A stretch of 64,000 nt of DNA from Aquificota bacterium (GTDB lineage: Bacteria > Aquificota > Aquificia > Aquificales > Aquificaceae), in contig JAUQQK010000006.1 in NCBI GenBank assembly GCA_030549905.1, forward strand, positions 1-64,000. The letters are read 5' to 3'. Numbering within the stretch: the stretch's first letter is position 1; each line of letters opens with the position of its first letter. The notes below the pieces were generated by a model. That model was given only the letters and a program-made list of their open reading frames with translations, was not told the DNA's origin and did not search any database. This document shows, piece after piece, positions 24,929 to 33,547 of the stretch. Both the position numbers and the translations under genes were made by a program.

Positions 24929-25708
24929 CTATACCTTCTTAAACTCTGGTGGTAGCTCTCTTGGTGGCACGCCTATGTATTCGGTCTCCGTTTCCTCGTC
25001 CAGCCTTTTGGAGAAGGGTTTTTCCATGGTAAGCTCTTCATACACGTGGGCTACAAGCCCAGGCACCCTACCTATGATGAAAAAGCCCTTTCCGAGCCTC
25101 CAGTCAAAGCCCATCTCAGAAGCCACCGCTGCAATTCCACCGTCCACATTTAGAACAAGCTTTTTACCTTTCTGACGACCAATCTCTTCCTGCACAGCCT
25201 CCGCAAACTCACAGTGCTTTCCATAAAAACCAAGCTCCTTAGCTATGTCCATGAGCCTCTTGGTCCTGGGGTCAAAGTCCTTGTAATACCTGTGCCCGTA
25301 GCCGGGTATGGGTCTTTTAGCCTCTAAGTACTCCCTCACTATATCCTCTACCGGTCTCTGACTTGCCACACCTTCCTGAAGGAACTTCATGGCATCTTCC
25401 AAGGCACCACCGTGAGCGGAGCCAAAAGCCAGAACACCTGCAGCAACACCCACATTCAAAGAGTTTCCTCCGGAAGCTACAGCCCTTGCGGATATGACAG
25501 AGGGAGGAGCTATGCCGTGGTCAATGACAGAAACAAACATGGCTTCAAGCATTTTAGATTCCTTCTCGTCTGGAAGCTCGCCCTTCAGTATCAGGTAGAT
25601 GGCTTGTGCGAAGGTGAGGTTTCCCACAAGGTCTAAAAGCCTGTAGCCCCTTATGTAGGTCTCATGACCCACATGCTGGGTGATGGCTGTCCGCCACTTT
25701 TTCTCCAT
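24929..25708 (-). CDS. ccl: Citryl-CoA lyase (citrate synthase family)
   Basis: Cleaves citryl-CoA to acetyl-CoA and oxaloacetate in the two-step citrate cleavage of the reductive TCA cycle. At about 259 residues it is far shorter than citrate synthase (about 430) but matches the Hydrogenobacter-type lyase. Catalytic regions are present: GSAHGGALEDAM, PGYGHRYYKDFDPRTKRL, and the Asp in LNVDGGIAAVASEMGF. The ATG at 25708 has AGGTGG upstream; the ATG at 25723 precedes that site. A short citrate synthase homologue of another role cannot be excluded without its citryl-CoA synthetase partner, not seen here. Confidence 0.85.
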   Translation of the reverse strand: MEKKWRTAITQHVGHETYIRGYRLLDLVGNLTFAQAIYLILKGELPDEKESKMLEAMFVSVIDHGIAPPSVISARAVASGGNSLNVGVAAGVLAFGSAHGGALEDAMKFLQEGVASQRPVEDIVREYLEAKRPIPGYGHRYYKDFDPRTKRLMDIAKELGFYGKHCEFAEAVQEEIGRQKGKKLVLNVDGGIAAVASEMGFDWRLGKGFFIIGRVPGLVAHVYEELTMEKPFSKRLDEETETEYIGVPPRELPPEFKKV

Positions 25709-25709
25709 A

Positions 25710-27044
25710 TTATCCACCTCCAAGAAGTTCTTTATTTACCCTTATCTTTGCACCCTTTTTAAGCCCTTCCACATACCTTGTAAGAAGCGTCTCTGATTTC
25801 AGACTAATGAGGTCCCGCATAACCTCCTTCTTTTCTTCTTCCTTAAGCTCCCTTTGTGTCCTCTTTTCTATAACCAGCACGCCATAACCCTGCTTTAACG
25901 GGTATGGTCCAAAGACCCTTTCTTGAGAAAAAAGTATCTTGCTTGTGTCCTTCCTGTCCACATTAAGCACCGCACTTAGCTGGCTCAGGGGTGTGTCTGT
26001 AAAGTTGAGAACCTTTACGGTTGGTCTTTTACCCTCCTTTAGCTCCTTTGCCACCTCCTTAGCTCTTTCTAAAAGCAGGCTCTGAGCTTTCTCTTCTAAG
26101 AGCCTTTCTTTGACCTTATCCTTTACCTTCTGAAATTCCTCGTAGCCTGCAGGCAAAACCTCTTTGAGGTATAATACCACATACTCCTCACCTTCCTTGG
26201 TTATGCTTACCCTTTCCCTTTGGCTGAGCCTTTCAACTTCCTTTATGAGGCTTTGAGATAGCAGAGAAGACTCCTCGGGTAGTCTAACCTCCTGACCCCC
26301 TTCGGGTTCCTTACCAGTCTTCAGCATGTTGTAAAGGTTTGAAGCCCCGTCCTTTTCTTTAACCTTCCAGACCTTAATTAGCTTGCCTTCTGGACGTTTA
26401 AAAAACTCTTTGTTCTTTTGATAGTAGGAAAGTAGCTCTTCCTCTGAGGGTGTGTATTTTTGAGAGATATCAGAAGAGGTTATAAGGAAGAGGCTTCCGC
26501 TAAGCATGGTAGATTCCGCACTGTAGTTAACCTCCAGCTCCCTGTCAGAAATATAAACACCGTTAGATATGAAGTTTATAAGCTTCTGTATGCTCAGCAT
26601 TCTTCTAATGTATTCTTCATATTCTTCCGGTGAAAGTCCTATTTTAGACAGCACCTCCCTGTATTTTGATGTGGTAAAAATACCTCCTTCCTGGAAGGAG
26701 GGGTCTGATTTTATAACCTCCACCACCTCCTCATCGCTCGCTATGAAGGAAAGCTCCTTAGCCTTCTGATATAAAAGTTCTTGAGCCACAAGGTTTTCTA
26801 TAACCTGTTCCCTTATTAACTTTTCCATGCCCTGGTTCTGTATAAGGTTTGAATACCTCAAAAGCTCCCTTCTGTAGTCTTTTAGGGTTATACAGCCAGA
26901 ATTTACTTCCGCCACGCACTTTTTTGAAGGTGAAGTTATGTCCCTCACACCACCATAGAAAAAAAGCCACAGAAAGAAGGCACCACTGGCAATACTTATA
27001 ACCCCAATCGTAATGCCCTTGTATTTGTGCAGTAAAGAATACAT
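25710..27044 (-). CDS. Membrane-anchored periplasmic chaperone, SurA/PpiD-like
   Basis: A 444-residue protein with one N-terminal membrane helix (KGITIGVISIASGAFFLWLFF) and a periplasmic SurA-N-type chaperone domain (MEKLIREQVIENLVAQELLYQKAKELSF). Coiled regions and a weak parvulin-like section (KILFSQERVFGPYPLKQGYGVLVIEK) follow. PpiD-type proteins help outer-membrane and exported proteins fold at the translocon. The ATG at 27044 places the helix normally; the 27080 start adds 12 residues. Its stop lies 2 bases from the citryl-CoA lyase start. Confidence 0.8.
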   Translation of the reverse strand: MYSLLHKYKGITIGVISIASGAFFLWLFFYGGVRDITSPSKKCVAEVNSGCITLKDYRRELLRYSNLIQNQGMEKLIREQVIENLVAQELLYQKAKELSFIASDEEVVEVIKSDPSFQEGGIFTTSKYREVLSKIGLSPEEYEEYIRRMLSIQKLINFISNGVYISDRELEVNYSAESTMLSGSLFLITSSDISQKYTPSEEELLSYYQKNKEFFKRPEGKLIKVWKVKEKDGASNLYNMLKTGKEPEGGQEVRLPEESSLLSQSLIKEVERLSQRERVSITKEGEEYVVLYLKEVLPAGYEEFQKVKDKVKERLLEEKAQSLLLERAKEVAKELKEGKRPTVKVLNFTDTPLSQLSAVLNVDRKDTSKILFSQERVFGPYPLKQGYGVLVIEKRTQRELKEEEKKEVMRDLISLKSETLLTRYVEGLKKGAKIRVNKELLGGG

Positions 27045-27136
27045 GGCAAAAAATTTTAGCACAGTATTAAACCCATACACTTGAAAAGCTATCTTCCTGC
27101 GTGTATATTATTCTGAACCTGAAAAGGAGGAAGGTA

Positions 27137-27580
27137 ATGCTGACAAGAGAACAGTTAGAAGCCTTGAAGGTCAAACTTCTTGAAGAGAAACAAAAGCTGT
27201 TAGAACGTTACAAAAAAAAGGAGGACACTCAGGCTCGTATTGAAGAGGAGGTAAAAGAACCCGGAGACCTTGAGGACATAGGTCAGATGACCTACACGCA
27301 GGAGCTTCTGGACACCCTTTCCGCACGGGAGTTTTTTATCATCAAGGAAATTGACCATGCTCTAAACAAGATGCAGGCTGGCACCTATGGCATATGTGAA
27401 TACTGCGGTGAGGAGATACCTTATGAAAGGCTCTTAGCCATTCCCTGGACAAGATACCACGCTCACTGTGCGGAGAAGGCTGAAGAGGAAGGCATAGTGC
27501 CCACATACCCCGCCATCAGCTTTGAGGCAACCATACCGGAGGAGATGGAAATTCAAAGGGAAGATATTACCGAGGCATGA
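27137..27580 (+). CDS. DksA/TraR-type zinc-finger transcription regulator
   Basis: A secondary-channel regulator of RNA polymerase. Residues 1-60 form a coiled coil with the acidic GDLEDIGQ region near its tip; the C4-type zinc finger is CEYCGEEIPYERLLAIPWTRYHAHC, with the last ligand Cys. The ATG at 27137 follows AAAAGGAGG; an upstream GTG at 27101 would precede that ribosome site. The stop overlaps the next gene start by 4 bases, so it is coupled to an alcohol dehydrogenase gene. Confidence 0.88.
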   Translation: MLTREQLEALKVKLLEEKQKLLERYKKKEDTQARIEEEVKEPGDLEDIGQMTYTQELLDTLSAREFFIIKEIDHALNKMQAGTYGICEYCGEEIPYERLLAIPWTRYHAHCAEKAEEEGIVPTYPAISFEATIPEEMEIQREDITEA

Positions 27581-28737
27581 ACTTTGAATTTTACCTTCCC
27601 GTTGAGGTCCTGTTTGGTGTGGGATACCTTGACTGGCTGGGGGAGGTGGGCAGAAGGTTTGGCTACAGGGTTCTTATAGTCACGGGAAGAAAAAGCACAA
27701 AGGAAAACGGAGCATTAGAAAGAGCCATATCCTCCCTTAAAAGAAACGGGGCGGAGGAAGTCTTTGTTTTTGACGAGATAGAGCCAAACCCAACCGACAA
27801 AAGCGTAAACAGGGCTTCTGAGCTGGTGGTTAGGGAGAGGATAGATTACATAGTGGGGCTTGGTGGTGGCAGTAGCTTAGACAGTGCAAAGGCAATAGGG
27901 CTTGTCTCTTCCAACGAGGGCTACGCCTGGGACTATGTGAATTACCCGGAGGGACCAAGGCTCATACCCTTTCTGAACAGACCCGTCATATGCATACCCA
28001 CCACAGCTGGAACGGGCAGTGAAGTAAACAGATACTCAGTCCTTTCAAACCCCATAAGGAAGGAAAAACTGGTCATATCTCACTCTTTAAACTACCCGAG
28101 AGTAGCCATAATAGACCCACAGCTCACGCTCAGCATGGACAGAAGGCTCACCGCCATAACGGGTGTGGATGCCCTCATGCATGCCCTTGAATCTCTCACA
28201 AACAGGCTTTCCAATGCCTTCGCAGAAGAGCTCGCTATCAGAGCTATTCAGCTCATAAGAGAGTGGCTTCCTGTAGCTGTAGAAGAGCCAAATAGCCTTC
28301 AAGCAAGGATTTACATGAGCTACGCCTCAATGCTGGCTGGCATAGCCATAGACAAAAAGAGGGTAGCCCTGATACATGGTATGGAACACCCCGTTTCCGC
28401 TCATTATCCGCAGGTGGCTCACGGTGAGGGTCTTGCCGCCCTTGCGGTGGCGGTAAGCGATTACAACTACAGGGGAAACCCGCAAAAGTATGCCCTATTT
28501 GCGGAGCTTATGGGCTACGAGCCAAAGCCTCATATGGCTGTAAAGGCTCTTGAGGACTTTTTGGAGAAGGTGGGTCTCAGAATAAGCCTCAGAGAGCTTG
28601 GCGTGGAAAGGGACAATTTAGAGAAGCTTACAGAGGATGTTTATATGCTTTCAAGAAGTCTTTTCTCCATAAACCCCGTGGAACCAACCACTGAAGACAT
28701 ATACAAGCTTTATGAGAGGGCATACGAAGGCTATTAA
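27577..28737 (+). CDS. Iron-containing alcohol dehydrogenase
   Basis: An NAD(P)-dependent group III alcohol dehydrogenase of 386 residues. It has GGGSSLDSAKAIGL (nucleotide binding), PTTAGTGSEVNRYSV, and metal-binding residues in GVDALMHALESLTN and HGMEHPVSAHYPQVAHGEGLA. All expected ligands (Asp and three His) are there. Natural substrate cannot be told from sequence. It overlaps the DksA-type gene by 4 bases. Confidence 0.9.
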   Translation: MNFEFYLPVEVLFGVGYLDWLGEVGRRFGYRVLIVTGRKSTKENGALERAISSLKRNGAEEVFVFDEIEPNPTDKSVNRASELVVRERIDYIVGLGGGSSLDSAKAIGLVSSNEGYAWDYVNYPEGPRLIPFLNRPVICIPTTAGTGSEVNRYSVLSNPIRKEKLVISHSLNYPRVAIIDPQLTLSMDRRLTAITGVDALMHALESLTNRLSNAFAEELAIRAIQLIREWLPVAVEEPNSLQARIYMSYASMLAGIAIDKKRVALIHGMEHPVSAHYPQVAHGEGLAALAVAVSDYNYRGNPQKYALFAELMGYEPKPHMAVKALEDFLEKVGLRISLRELGVERDNLEKLTEDVYMLSRSLFSINPVEPTTEDIYKLYERAYEGY

Positions 28738-28816
28738 AAAGTGAGCCAGGTCATAGAATCTTATAAGTATTTCACTATATTAGAATATCGTAATAATCTT
28801 AACAGGAGGTATGAAC

Positions 28817-29275
28817 ATGTTTGGAAACAATCTTATCGTAAATGTGCCAGAGGATGCCATAGTTAACATAAACTATGTGGTGCTGAAGGAAGGCGTTACC
28901 ATTGATGACGTGGCGGAAAAGGTTGCCTACCTGTGCGAGCATGTAAAGACTTATCACTCAGACACGGGCTTTTACGGTGGCTTTGTAGCCTTAAACACAG
29001 GAGGTGTTTCTCTTGAAGGCTCTACCGCCGGACAGACCACAGAACACCCTCTCAAAAACAGAGAGGTGCTTATAATCACCTTCTGGAGGAGCCTGCAGGA
29101 TCACGAAGAATCCCACAGGAGCGAGGGCTTTAACAGGCTTTTTAAAGAGCTTACAGAGCTTGCAGAAAGCACATATGAGGTGGTCTATCAGATGCTGTGG
29201 CAGGGCAAGGCCTATGACCCCGAGATGGCAAAGAAGGCAAGAGAAGCAAAGGAAGCTCACTGTTTAAGCTGTTAA
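28817..29275 (+). CDS. Half-length sulfur oxygenase reductase-like alpha/beta-barrel protein
   Basis: A 152-residue protein of the dimeric alpha/beta-barrel type. By eye and from memory of the Acidianus enzyme, residues match sulfur oxygenase reductase (SOR). TFWRSLQDHEESHR parallels SOR TFWKDWKDHEEMHR, giving both iron histidines (H96 and H100 here). ESTYEVVY parallels EPIYEIIY, giving the iron glutamate (E117). YLCEHVKTYH places a Cys (C40) where SOR has catalytic Cys31. SOR is about 310 residues with two such halves; this has one, plus a C-terminal HCLSC. The ATG at 28817 follows AGGAGGT at correct spacing; ATG 28811 is too close. Confidence 0.55.
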   Translation: MFGNNLIVNVPEDAIVNINYVVLKEGVTIDDVAEKVAYLCEHVKTYHSDTGFYGGFVALNTGGVSLEGSTAGQTTEHPLKNREVLIITFWRSLQDHEESHRSEGFNRLFKELTELAESTYEVVYQMLWQGKAYDPEMAKKAREAKEAHCLSC

Positions 29276-29619
29276 TCTTCAAAATACTCAGCCCCACAGT
29301 CCTCCTTTTCCCAAACCACCACCTTCTGGACTGTGGGGTATCTCTCCTTCACCTTCTCGTATATCCACTTAGCCATGTTTTCCGCACTTGGAGAAAAGTC
29401 AAAAAGCTCGTTTAAAAGCCTGTAATCCGGTAGAAGCTCTTTTAAAAAGGACTCTACCTCAATAAAGTCGTAGCCCATACCCCCTTTGTCCACCTTATCC
29501 GCCCTTATATGAACCTCTACCGTCCATGTATGCCCGTGCACAGGCTCAGGCTTTCCGTGATAATCGGTCAGAAAGTGAGCCCAGCTGAACTTTTTCTTCA
29601 CTATCACACGCCAGGGCAT
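29272..29619 (-). CDS. 6-pyruvoyltetrahydropterin synthase family protein (PTPS-III/QueD-like)
   Basis: A 115-residue T-fold enzyme acting on dihydroneopterin triphosphate. Zinc ligands are H15 in WAHF and H28/H30 in HGHTW. The usual catalytic Cys of QueD (CxxxHGH) is absent; the loop reads KPEPVHGH, with Glu25 three residues before the first His. This ExxHGH-like pattern resembles PTPS-III proteins that replace FolB in folate synthesis. folE and folP are both in the window. It could still be a QueD variant. It overlaps the SOR-like gene tail by 4 bases. Confidence 0.8.
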   Translation of the reverse strand: MPWRVIVKKKFSWAHFLTDYHGKPEPVHGHTWTVEVHIRADKVDKGGMGYDFIEVESFLKELLPDYRLLNELFDFSPSAENMAKWIYEKVKERYPTVQKVVVWEKEDCGAEYFED

Positions 29620-29631
29620 AATGCCTTTATT

Positions 29632-30126
29632 TTAACTGATACTCCTTTTCACTTCCTTATGCAGGCTTTTTGCTCTATACATGGAATTGTCCGCTTCCTT
29701 AACCAATTGTTCAATGGTAGAACCATGGTCTGGATAGCAGGCATAACCTACACTTAAAGTTACCTTTAAATCCTTATAGACCAAGAAGGCGTTATTATAC
29801 AACCGGTCAAGGATTTCTAAAACCTCTATACAAGCTACTTCTGGAAGCAGAGCTAAAAATTCATCTCCGCCCCATCTTGCCAAAAGGTCGTAGTCTCTTA
29901 GATTGCTTAATATTTTAGATGCCATCTCCTTCAGAACCCAATCACCTACATAATGGCCGTATCTGTCATTGACAAGTTTAAAGTCGTTGAGGTCTATGAA
30001 AAGCAAGGTGAATTTTTTATCAAACCTTTTGGCTTTCCTAAGCTCCTCTTCCAGATATTCCTCAATGAAGTACCTTGAATAAACTCCTGTCAATGCATCT
30101 CTTATGCTTTGACTCCTTTTTTTCAT
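29632..30126 (-). CDS. GGDEF-domain diguanylate cyclase
   Basis: Makes cyclic di-GMP from two GTP. The 164-residue protein is essentially only the catalytic domain: DALTGVYSRYFIEEYL start, FIDLNDFKLVNDRYGHYVGD, and the active-site loop ARWGGDEFLALLP. The Mg-binding and GTP-binding residues are present; an RxxD inhibitory site is not seen at the usual position. It overlaps a two-to-three-helix membrane gene by 4 bases, which may supply a membrane sensor as a separate chain. Confidence 0.9.
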   Translation of the reverse strand: MKKRSQSIRDALTGVYSRYFIEEYLEEELRKAKRFDKKFTLLFIDLNDFKLVNDRYGHYVGDWVLKEMASKILSNLRDYDLLARWGGDEFLALLPEVACIEVLEILDRLYNNAFLVYKDLKVTLSVGYACYPDHGSTIEQLVKEADNSMYRAKSLHKEVKRSIS

Positions 30127-30335
30127 AATTTTAAGTCCCTTGCATATAGTATTATCGAAAGAGCAATGAGTATGTAGGCTGTATATTTTATTACCTCAAC
30201 TTTTTGTAAATTAGCAATGGCTATCAAAAGAAAACCGAAAGCTGATAGTATTATATTGAACTGTCTAAATAAAGGGTATATTGCTAAAAGAATTATAAAT
30301 ACAACAAGTGAAATAAGTGTATCATAAGTTGTCAT
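30123..30335 (-). CDS. Small integral membrane protein coupled to a diguanylate cyclase
   Basis: A 70-residue, almost wholly hydrophobic protein with about three membrane helices (TLISLVVFIILLAIYPLF, ILSAFGFLLIAIANL, YTAYILIALSIILYA). Overlaps the GGDEF gene by 4 bases (ATGA-type). Membrane GGDEF proteins normally carry such helices in the same chain, so this looks like a split sensor or a frameshifted gene; the ATGA overlap favours two real coupled genes. More A+T-rich than its surroundings. Confidence 0.65.
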   Translation of the reverse strand: MTTYDTLISLVVFIILLAIYPLFRQFNIILSAFGFLLIAIANLQKVEVIKYTAYILIALSIILYARDLKL

Positions 30336-30564
30336 CCTCCAAATCCTCCCCTTCTATTAATCTTTTTGCATAATTTACGCAGGCAAGCACCATAAACCAG
30401 AGGGCGTGGTTGTTGGTGTCCTCAAAGTTTTCCTTTACCCAAAGAGTGCCGTCCTCTTTCCTGACGACTCTTATGTATTCAAAGGCTTTTAAGGCAAGTG
30501 GCTTGTTGGAAACCCTTTGGAGTATCTTCCTCTTTATCTCCTCTGGCAGTTCCATCTCTTCCAT
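30322..30564 (-). CDS. Small acidic protein of unknown function
   Basis: From the ATG at 30564 the product is 80 residues, starting MEEMELPEEIKRKILQRV and ending in an acidic EGEDLEDDNL. That ATG has AAGGTG upstream and lies 5 bases past the PHP gene stop. The longer ORF start at 30630 would overlap the PHP gene by 61 bases. No family is recognised. It overlaps the next membrane gene by 14 bases. Confidence 0.6.
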   Translation of the reverse strand: MEEMELPEEIKRKILQRVSNKPLALKAFEYIRVVRKEDGTLWVKENFEDTNNHALWFMVLACVNYAKRLIEGEDLEDDNL

Positions 30565-30569
30565 CTTCT

Positions 30570-31577
30570 TCACCTTACGAGGAACAAAAATAAGGGCTTT
30601 AGCCCAAAATATAAGTTTCCTAAACTCCATCTATAAGTATAACCCATATAAAGGCCCTTGCAACCTTCATCAAGCAAAAAATAGTCCCCCCTATAAGCCT
30701 CGTGTGAGGACACCTTTAAAAGAAGGCATGCCTTTGGTGGGAGTATATGAAGGTAGCCCCCTTCTGTCCAGAAAAGTGTAGGTTTTTCCGTAAAAGCTAT
30801 AACTAAGCTATCTTCTCTTAAAGCCCGTAAAAAATCTTCCCTATTTTTTACCTCCCTTTTTGATATTAAAAAGTTCCTCATAAGGTAGAAGCTGTGCCTG
30901 TAGTTAGGAAGCAGAAACCTTATACCCACTTCTCTAATATAAACCTTCACATGATGGTCAAGACCTCCTAAGACCGGGTTTTTAATCCCCATCTTTAAAT
31001 ATCTCCTTGCGTAATCTTCTACCTTTATAAACTTCTTTAAACCTTCAAGCACAAGCCTTACGGAAAATAGACCCCTCAAGATAAGCCAAGGAAGGGCTAA
31101 AAGGAGTATATACTTTCTTTCAAGAAGGGCATCCTTTAGGTCAATAAGCTCAAAAAAATAATCCTCTGGTAGCTCTAACCTCCAGCGGTATTTATCTTTG
31201 AAGGGGTGGGCTACCACCCTTATGTTTCCCACCTCAAGAAGGTCTCCGGCAAGCCTTCCCTCTTCGTCATGCACCTTCACCTCCCTGCCTGCTATAAGAG
31301 GACCCTCTAAAAAGTGCCTTATATGGTCGTTCTCATGGTCTGTGGTTATAACAAAGTCTATGCCCTCCTCCCTCGCAGACCTTATAACATCTTCAGGTTT
31401 TCCCAAAGAATCGTAGGAAAACTGCGTGTGAAGATGAATTTCAAAGGAATAAACATACAGGTCTGGAAGCTTTTCAGGCACTAAGGAAAGGGCTTTGGCT
31501 TTTATTCTTTTCACAGGATAAAGCTCCCAGAAAAGAAGATAAAGAAGCAGTGAAAGACCCAGCAGTATAAGTATCAT
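30570..31577 (-). CDS. PHP-domain metal-dependent hydrolase, membrane-anchored
   Basis: A 335-residue protein with an N-terminal membrane helix (ILILLGLSLLLYLLFW) and a PHP phosphoesterase domain. The metal motifs are HLHTQFSYDS, VITTDHEN, VAHPF and GGLDHH, in normal order. PHP domains hydrolyse phosphate esters. The anchor and extra C-terminal ~100 residues suggest a surface or periplasmic substrate, unknown. It overlaps trpS by 4 bases. Confidence 0.82.
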   Translation of the reverse strand: MILILLGLSLLLYLLFWELYPVKRIKAKALSLVPEKLPDLYVYSFEIHLHTQFSYDSLGKPEDVIRSAREEGIDFVITTDHENDHIRHFLEGPLIAGREVKVHDEEGRLAGDLLEVGNIRVVAHPFKDKYRWRLELPEDYFFELIDLKDALLERKYILLLALPWLILRGLFSVRLVLEGLKKFIKVEDYARRYLKMGIKNPVLGGLDHHVKVYIREVGIRFLLPNYRHSFYLMRNFLISKREVKNREDFLRALREDSLVIAFTEKPTLFWTEGGYLHILPPKACLLLKVSSHEAYRGDYFLLDEGCKGLYMGYTYRWSLGNLYFGLKPLFLFLVR

Positions 31578-32758
31578 CCCACCTTTATCTTTTCCCTTAC
31601 CTCATGCATGGTCTTCTGGGCTATCTCCCTTGCCCTTTCAGAGCCAGCTCTTAAAACCTCCTCAACAAGTTCTGAGTTTTTAGAAAACTCTTGCCTCTTC
31701 TCTCTTATGGGCTTTAAGAAAGCCTCAAGCCCTTCAAACATAAGCTTTTTGCAATCAACACAGCCAAGCCTTCCACTTCTACAATCCCTTTCTATCTCTT
31801 CCACTTGCTCAGAAGGCGTAAAGAGCTTGTGATAGAAAAAGACGGGGCATATTTCGGGTCTTCCGGGGTCTCCCCTTCTGAGCTTCTGAGGGTCTGTGAA
31901 AAAGCCCATTACCTTCTTTCTTACCTCTTCTTCTGTGTCCGAGAAGTATATGGCATTGTTGTAAGACTTTGACATTTTCCTGCCGTCCGTGCCGGGCAGT
32001 CTTGGTGTTTCTGTAAGGAGTGCTTCCGGCTCTGGAAAAGTCTCACCATAAAGGTGGTTAAACCTTCTTGCTATTTCTCTTGATAGCTCTATGTGAGGTA
32101 GCTGGTCTTCACCCACGGGCACCGCCTGAGCCTTGTATATGAGAATGTCAACCGCCTGAAGGACAGGATATCCCAGAAAGCCGTAGGTGTCCGTGTCATA
32201 AAAGTCCCTTTTGGACACATTTAGCTCCTTTAAAAGCTCCCTTTCTACATATCCCTCAAAGAGAGCCTGTATTAAGCTGTCTGAAAGGGCATCAAGCAAT
32301 AGCTCTTCAAGGGCTTCAAGGTCCTCTACCTTGTAGGGCAGTCTTGCCACAAAGGTCTTGACAAGGTCTCTAATGCCCCCTCTGAACATAAGGCTCAGGT
32401 CCGCAATTCTTAGAAGGTTATACTTAGTATCCTTATAGGTGGGGTTCCATTCAAGCCAGCTTTTGGGTGTTATCATGGAAAATATAAGAAACAGCTCCGC
32501 ATGCTCTTTTACGCTTGACTGCCTGAAGACAACACTTTTGTTGGGGTCTATGCCAAGGGTGAGCCAGTCTATTACCATCTCCTCTATATTCTGCGGAATC
32601 TCCTCCACCCTCTTGTAGCTCGTCGTTAATGCATGCCAGTCCGCTACCATGTAGAAGGTTTCATGCTCTTCCTGAAGCCTTACCCAGTTTTTTATGACGC
32701 CAAAGTAGTGTCCGAGGTGTAGTTTTCCGGTGGGTCTCATCCCGCTCAAAACTCTCAT
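31574..32758 (-). CDS. trpS: Tryptophanyl-tRNA synthetase
   Basis: Charges tRNA-Trp. A class I synthetase of 394 residues with the HIGH-type motif GMRPTGKLHLGHYFG at the N-terminus, AVPVGEDQLPHIELSREIARRFN, and the KMSKS loop in LPGTDGRKMSKSYNNAI. Longer than typical bacterial TrpS (about 330) through an insertion between residues about 120 and 190. Terminal anticodon-binding helices are complete. Divergent from motA. Confidence 0.96.
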   Translation of the reverse strand: MRVLSGMRPTGKLHLGHYFGVIKNWVRLQEEHETFYMVADWHALTTSYKRVEEIPQNIEEMVIDWLTLGIDPNKSVVFRQSSVKEHAELFLIFSMITPKSWLEWNPTYKDTKYNLLRIADLSLMFRGGIRDLVKTFVARLPYKVEDLEALEELLLDALSDSLIQALFEGYVERELLKELNVSKRDFYDTDTYGFLGYPVLQAVDILIYKAQAVPVGEDQLPHIELSREIARRFNHLYGETFPEPEALLTETPRLPGTDGRKMSKSYNNAIYFSDTEEEVRKKVMGFFTDPQKLRRGDPGRPEICPVFFYHKLFTPSEQVEEIERDCRSGRLGCVDCKKLMFEGLEAFLKPIREKRQEFSKNSELVEEVLRAGSERAREIAQKTMHEVREKIKVG

Positions 32759-32786
32759 GACTTAATATTAAACCACAGTGGACGAT

Positions 32787-32792
32787 TATAAT
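32787..32792 (+). promoter_or_regulatory. -10 box of motAB
   Basis: TATAAT ends 8 bases before the motA ATG at 32801; no Shine-Dalgarno sequence lies between them, so a leaderless message is likely. No clear -35 box. Confidence 0.4.
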
Positions 32793-32800
32793 AATAGACC

Positions 32801-33547
32801 ATGGACATACTGACTCTTGTGGGCATACTGGGGGGTTTATTTGCCTTGCTCGTTGGTGCTGTTTTAAAGGGTGCCAGCATTCTTTTTCTAATACAACCCG
32901 CCGCCTTTGTAATAGTGGTACCAACAACACTTTTTGCAAGCCTTGTCACTGTTCCTCTTTCCAAGTTTTCTTTAATAATTGAGGGTCTTAAAATAGCCAT
33001 AAAGGGCGGGGGCAATGAGCTTTTGGAGACAAAAGCCAGGCTTGTAGAGCTTGCCAACCTTGTAAGAAAGGAGGGCATGCTTGCCTTAGAGACAAAGGCG
33101 GAGGAGATTGATGACCCTTTTTTAAGAAGGGCAATAGACCTTATGGTGCTTGGTGTGGATGAGCATGTGCTTGTTGAAAGCTTAGAGGCGGAAATTGCCA
33201 AAAAGGAGGAGGACTTTGAGATAGCGGTTGAATACTGGAAGAACTCCGCAGAAAGCGCCCCCACCTTCGGGCTTGTGGGTGCTGTCTTCGGTCTTATGAA
33301 GGCTCTAAAGAGCCTTGACAATGCGGAGGAGCTTGCCCATGGCATATCTGCAGCCTTCGTGGCAACCGTTTATGGAATCACCTTCTCCTATCTTATCTTT
33401 GGACCCATAGCCAAGAAGATAAAGATAAAGTCAAAGGAAGAGCTCCTCAGAATGTATATGGTGCTCGATGCCTGCAGGATGATGGTGAGAGGGGAAAACC
33501 CAAGGCTTATTGAGGAAAGGCTCAACTCCTACGCAGAGGTTAAGTAA
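32801..33547 (+). CDS. motA: Flagellar motor stator protein MotA
   Basis: The proton (or sodium) channel subunit of the flagellar stator, 248 residues with four membrane helices. Conserved regions include the cytoplasmic loop with GMLALETKAEEIDDPFLRRAIDLMVLG and the third/fourth helix region SAPTFGLVGAVFGLMKAL and ISAAFVATVYGITFSYLIFGPIA. Stop and motB start share one base. Confidence 0.93.
   Translation: MDILTLVGILGGLFALLVGAVLKGASILFLIQPAAFVIVVPTTLFASLVTVPLSKFSLIIEGLKIAIKGGGNELLETKARLVELANLVRKEGMLALETKAEEIDDPFLRRAIDLMVLGVDEHVLVESLEAEIAKKEEDFEIAVEYWKNSAESAPTFGLVGAVFGLMKALKSLDNAEELAHGISAAFVATVYGITFSYLIFGPIAKKIKIKSKEELLRMYMVLDACRMMVRGENPRLIEERLNSYAEVK

Noticed and set aside
24929..25708. Calling this gene citrate synthase
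   Set aside because: At about 259 residues it is too short for citrate synthase and matches the citryl-CoA lyase size of reductive-TCA Aquificota.
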